Below are positions 61,262-64,000 of a DNA stretch of 64,000 bases, in pieces. How positions within the stretch are numbered: position 1 is the stretch's first letter; each line of letters starts with the position of its first letter. The DNA lies in contig NZ_LT629702.1 of NCBI RefSeq assembly GCF_900103345.1, positions 1 through 64,000 on the forward strand, given 5' to 3'. The stretch is from Pseudomonas azotoformans (GTDB taxonomy: Bacteria > Pseudomonadota > Gammaproteobacteria > Pseudomonadales > Pseudomonadaceae). The notes below the pieces were generated by a model. It was not told the DNA's origin. It worked only from the letters and a program-made list of their open reading frames with translations, and did not search any database. Both the position numbers and the translations under genes were made by a program.

Positions 61262-61921
61262 ATGGATACGTACCTGAGTCCCAGCCGCTTCATCGATAGT
61301 GACCACCCTGCGGTGGTGGAGTTCGCCGAAAAACACCGCGGAACCCACGCGGCTCCAAGTGACCAGGCAGTCAGCCTTTACTACGCCGTGCGTGAGGCGA
61401 TTCGCTACAACCCCTACACCTTCAGCCGTGATCCCGACACCTTGAGTGCCAGCTTCGCGTTGAGCACCGGCGAAAGCTATTGCGTGCCCAAGGCCACCTT
61501 GCTCGCAGCCTGCGTCCGGCACTGCGGCATCCCGGCGCGCATCGGCCTGGCGGATGTACGCAATCATTTGTCGACGCCGCGCCTGATCGCCTTGCTCAAG
61601 AGCGATGTGTTCGCCATGCACGGTTACACCGAGCTTTACCTGAATGATCGCTGGGTCAAGGCCACGCCCGCGTTCAACCGGCAACTGTGCGATCTCTTCG
61701 ATGTGCCGCCGCTGGACTTCGATGGCATTCACGACAGCGTCTTCCATGCGTTCAACCGCCAGGGCCTGCGCTCAATGGAGTATGTGGTCGACCATGGGCA
61801 ATTTCCCGACGTGCCCGAGGCGTTTTTCTTCGCGCATATCCAGCAGTGTTACCCCCACCTGTTTGCCGAGGACATGCCGCCCCTGCTGGGCGATATGCAG
61901 AGCGATTTAAGCCGCGCATGA
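61262..61921 (+). CDS. Transglutaminase-like protein
   Basis: A 219-residue protein with a transglutaminase/cysteine-protease fold: Cys74 in GESYCVPKATLL and His120 in AMHGYTELYL. The third residue, usually Asp in a WVxxDPT-like segment, is replaced (RWVKATPAFN, Thr135), so activity is uncertain. The region NRQLCDLFDVPPLDFDG follows. ATG 61262 has CGGAG nine bases before it; the open frame continues far upstream into the fadE antisense but is not coding. Substrate unknown. Confidence 0.8.
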   Translation: MDTYLSPSRFIDSDHPAVVEFAEKHRGTHAAPSDQAVSLYYAVREAIRYNPYTFSRDPDTLSASFALSTGESYCVPKATLLAACVRHCGIPARIGLADVRNHLSTPRLIALLKSDVFAMHGYTELYLNDRWVKATPAFNRQLCDLFDVPPLDFDGIHDSVFHAFNRQGLRSMEYVVDHGQFPDVPEAFFFAHIQQCYPHLFAEDMPPLLGDMQSDLSRA

Positions 61922-61978
61922 ACCGGCGTATGCTGCTGCCTTCATCAAGCCATGTTCATCAACAATAAAGGCGCGGTC

Positions 61979-62596
61979 ATGCTGAAAATCTGGGGTCGTA
62001 AAAATTCATCAAACGTCAGGAAGGCACTGTGGTGCGCCGAAGAGCTCGGCCTGGACTATGAAGCAATTGATGCGGGCGGGGCTTTTGGTGTGGTCGACAC
62101 GCCGCAGTATCGGGCGCTGAACCCCAACGGTCGGGTGCCGATGATCGAAGACGGCGACTTTGTGCTGTGGGAGTCCAACACCATCGTGCGCTACCTCTGC
62201 GCCAGGCAGGCCTCCAGCTGGTACCCGAGCGACCTGAAGGCCCGCGCCAACGCAGAAAAGTGGATGGACTGGACCACCTCCACCTTCGCCGAACCGTTCA
62301 AAATCGTGTTCTGGGGCGTGTTGCGCACCCCGGCGGAAAAACAGAACTGGGACAACATCCACGCCGGTCGCCAGGCGTGTATCGATGTGCTCAAAACCGT
62401 TGATGAAGCCCTGGCCACCCAGCCGTATCTGTCGGGCAGCGAGATCGGCATGGGCGATATCCCCTTGGGCAGCTTTATCTACGCCTGGTTTGAAATGCCC
62501 ATCGAACGGCCTGCAATGCCCCATCTGGAGGCCTGGTATAAGCGCCTGCAGCAGCGCCCGGCCTACCGCAAAGCGGTCATGACCGCGTTGACTTAA
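61979..62596 (+). CDS. Glutathione S-transferase family protein
   Basis: A 205-residue GST. The N-terminal thioredoxin-like domain begins MLKIWGRKNSSNVRKALWCAEELG; the Ser10/Ser11 position is the probable glutathione activator. NPNGRVPMIEDGD and WESNTIVRYLC bind glutathione. The helical C-terminal domain runs from about residue 85. It looks like the beta/theta-type GSTs common in proteobacteria. ATG 61979 is preceded by AAAGGCG; the frame-open ATG at 61952 lacks this. Substrate unknown. Confidence 0.88.
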   Translation: MLKIWGRKNSSNVRKALWCAEELGLDYEAIDAGGAFGVVDTPQYRALNPNGRVPMIEDGDFVLWESNTIVRYLCARQASSWYPSDLKARANAEKWMDWTTSTFAEPFKIVFWGVLRTPAEKQNWDNIHAGRQACIDVLKTVDEALATQPYLSGSEIGMGDIPLGSFIYAWFEMPIERPAMPHLEAWYKRLQQRPAYRKAVMTALT

Positions 62597-62730
62597 TACC
62601 CACTATTAATACGGGTGACTGTACTTGTGCGGCGCGGGCAAGCACCATGCTTGTCATGCGCCGCCGTTGAACTACCTGGGCTGCGCCCTCATCTACTCTT
62701 TCTATTCCCTTCTTTGGTGCGTATTCCGAT

Positions 62731-63663
62731 ATGAGTTCCGCTCTGTCCATCCGGCAGCTAACCAAAACCTACGGCAACGGTTTCCAGGCCCTGAGTGGTA
62801 TCGATCTGGACGTTGCCGAAGGTGACTTCTTCGCCTTGCTCGGCCCCAACGGTGCCGGCAAATCCACCACCATCGGTATCCTCTCCACCCTGGTCAACAA
62901 GACCAGCGGCTCGGTGAATATCTTCGGCCACGACTTGGACAAATCCCCGGCGGCGCTCAAGCGTTCCATCGGCGTGGTGCCCCAGGAATTCAACTTCAAC
63001 CAGTTCGAAAAGACCTTCGACATCGTGGTGACCCAGGCCGGCTACTACGGCATCCCGGCGAAAATCGCCAAGGAACGCGCCGAGCAGTACCTGACCCAGC
63101 TGGGCCTGTGGGACAAGCGCGATGTGCCTTCGCGTTCACTCTCCGGTGGCATGAAGCGTCGCCTGATGATCGCCCGCGCACTGGTGCACGAACCGCGCCT
63201 GTTGATTCTCGATGAGCCTACCGCTGGCGTGGACATCGAGTTGCGCCGCTCGATGTGGACCTTCCTTACCGAGCTGAACGAGAAAGGCATCACCATCATC
63301 CTCACCACCCACTACCTGGAAGAGGCTGAGCAGCTGTGCCGCAACATTGGCATCATCGACCACGGCACCATCGTCGAGAACACCAGCATGCGTAACCTGC
63401 TGGGCCAGTTGCATGTGGAAACCTTCCTGCTGGACTTGAAGAACAACCTGTCGGTGGCGCCGCAGTTGCTCGGCTACCCGAGCCGCCTGGTGGACAGCCA
63501 TACCCTGGAAGTCCAGGTGGACAAGGCCATGGGCATCACCGCGCTGTTCACCCAGTTGGCGAGTCAGAACATTGAAGTGCTGAGCCTTCGCAATAAAACC
63601 AATCGCCTTGAGGAGCTGTTCGTGTCCCTGGTTGAGAAAAATCTGTCGAAGGTGGCGGTATGA
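62731..63663 (+). CDS. ABC exporter ATP-binding protein (YadG-like)
   Basis: A 310-residue ABC ATPase. Walker A GPNGAGKST (about residues 38-46), signature LSGGMKRRLMIARAL, Walker B RLLILDEPTAGVD and switch His in TTHYLEEAEQLC are all intact. The C-terminal extension is usual for the YadG/CcmA-like ABC-2 type. It is coupled with the permease by an ATGA overlap (63660). The transported substrate is unknown. Confidence 0.92.
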   Translation: MSSALSIRQLTKTYGNGFQALSGIDLDVAEGDFFALLGPNGAGKSTTIGILSTLVNKTSGSVNIFGHDLDKSPAALKRSIGVVPQEFNFNQFEKTFDIVVTQAGYYGIPAKIAKERAEQYLTQLGLWDKRDVPSRSLSGGMKRRLMIARALVHEPRLLILDEPTAGVDIELRRSMWTFLTELNEKGITIILTTHYLEEAEQLCRNIGIIDHGTIVENTSMRNLLGQLHVETFLLDLKNNLSVAPQLLGYPSRLVDSHTLEVQVDKAMGITALFTQLASQNIEVLSLRNKTNRLEELFVSLVEKNLSKVAV

Positions 63664-64000
63664 GTTCCGAACTGCAACCCAACCTCGTCGCGCTGCAAAC
63701 CATCGTCTACCGCGAAGTGAAGCGCTTTACCCGGATCTGGCCGCAGACCCTGCTGCCGCCGGCGATCACCATGGTCCTGTACTTCGTGATCTTCGGTAAC
63801 CTGATCGGCCGGCAGATCGGCGACATGGGTGGCTTCACCTACATGGAGTACATCGTCCCGGGCCTGATCATGATGTCGGTGATCACCAACTCCTACGGCA
63901 ACGTGGTCTCGAGTTTCTTCGGCAGCAAGTTCCAGCGTTCCATCGAGGAACTGATGGTGTCGCCGGTGTCGCCCCATACCATCCTGATCGGCTACACCCT
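63660..64000 (+). CDS. ABC-2 type permease (YadH-like), cut by the window end
   Basis: The first 113 codons are present. The sequence begins MSSELQPNLVALQTIVYREVKRF, then two membrane segments (LPPAITMVLYFVIFGNLIG; YIVPGLIMMSVITNSYGNVVSS) and QRSIEELMVSPVSPHTILIGY, a conserved ABC-2 membrane-domain region. The start overlaps the ATPase stop (ATGA). It forms a half-type exporter with that ATPase. Confidence 0.9.
   Translation, partial: MSSELQPNLVALQTIVYREVKRFTRIWPQTLLPPAITMVLYFVIFGNLIGRQIGDMGGFTYMEYIVPGLIMMSVITNSYGNVVSSFFGSKFQRSIEELMVSPVSPHTILIGYT

Overview
The window reads as one contiguous stretch of chromosome from a fluorescent pseudomonad (Pseudomonas fluorescens group or close relative). 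Supporting signs are GC-rich coding sequence, the lpd-sucCD order, a fabA-fabB pair, an htpG gene with a sigma-32-type promoter, a small protein that resembles the Pseudomonas PA2817 family, and many REP-type inverted repeats with GGGCTTGC cores between genes. I see no transposase, integrase, phage module or CRISPR array.

Layout. 1-2317 holds the tail of dihydrolipoamide dehydrogenase and sucCD (TCA cycle); both suc genes carry a one-base frameshift in a C run. 2736-4929 holds the branched-chain amino acid carrier brnQ and a DUF599 membrane protein. 5022-9263 holds a small lipoprotein, two overlapping hotdog thioesterases, htpG and a dienelactone hydrolase-like enzyme. 9361-13593 holds pirin, OsmC, a secreted amidohydrolase and a chemoreceptor. 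13773-15520 is fabB/fabA. 15770-20719 is a minus-strand operon of TonB receptor, periplasmic binding protein and hybrid histidine kinase. 20915-22744 is gpsA, a DUF4389 protein and sixA. 22830-28760 is acyl-CoA synthetase, thioesterase, two alpha/beta hydrolases, a DUF4892 protein and an AI-2E-type membrane protein, facing a two-component pair (28757-30555). 30815-38189 holds pyrF, an alkenal/one oxidoreductase-like protein, an SDR, a MocR regulator, a second chemoreceptor and a hydrolase.

39497-40301 is a tRNA operon: a consensus sigma-70 promoter, three near-identical 259-bp tRNA-Glu/tRNA-Gly units and a perfect terminator. Directly after it lies the most accessory-looking part (40351-45953): a LuxR regulator, an orphan PotF-like binding protein, a small unknown protein, a MocR regulator and a single 553-residue protein fusing a 2Fe-2S/flavin oxidoreductase to an M24 metallopeptidase-type domain with all five metal ligands.

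45985-53957 holds a secreted M20 peptidase, two secreted proteins (an allene-oxide-cyclase-like lipoprotein and a PLD-like enzyme) and a self-contained TonB system in the order exbD-tonB-receptor-exbB. 54148-64000 holds a GNAT acetyltransferase, phoD, an AlaX editing protein, a LysR regulator, a PA2817-like protein, fadE, a transglutaminase-like protein, a GST and an ABC exporter cut by the window end.

Themes: lipid and acyl-CoA metabolism recurs (fabAB, gpsA, acyl-CoA synthetase, three hotdog thioesterases, fadE), as does outer-membrane uptake and sensing (two TonB receptors, each with dedicated partners). The best candidates for undescribed biology are the reductase-M24 fusion locus and the receptor-binding protein-kinase operon.
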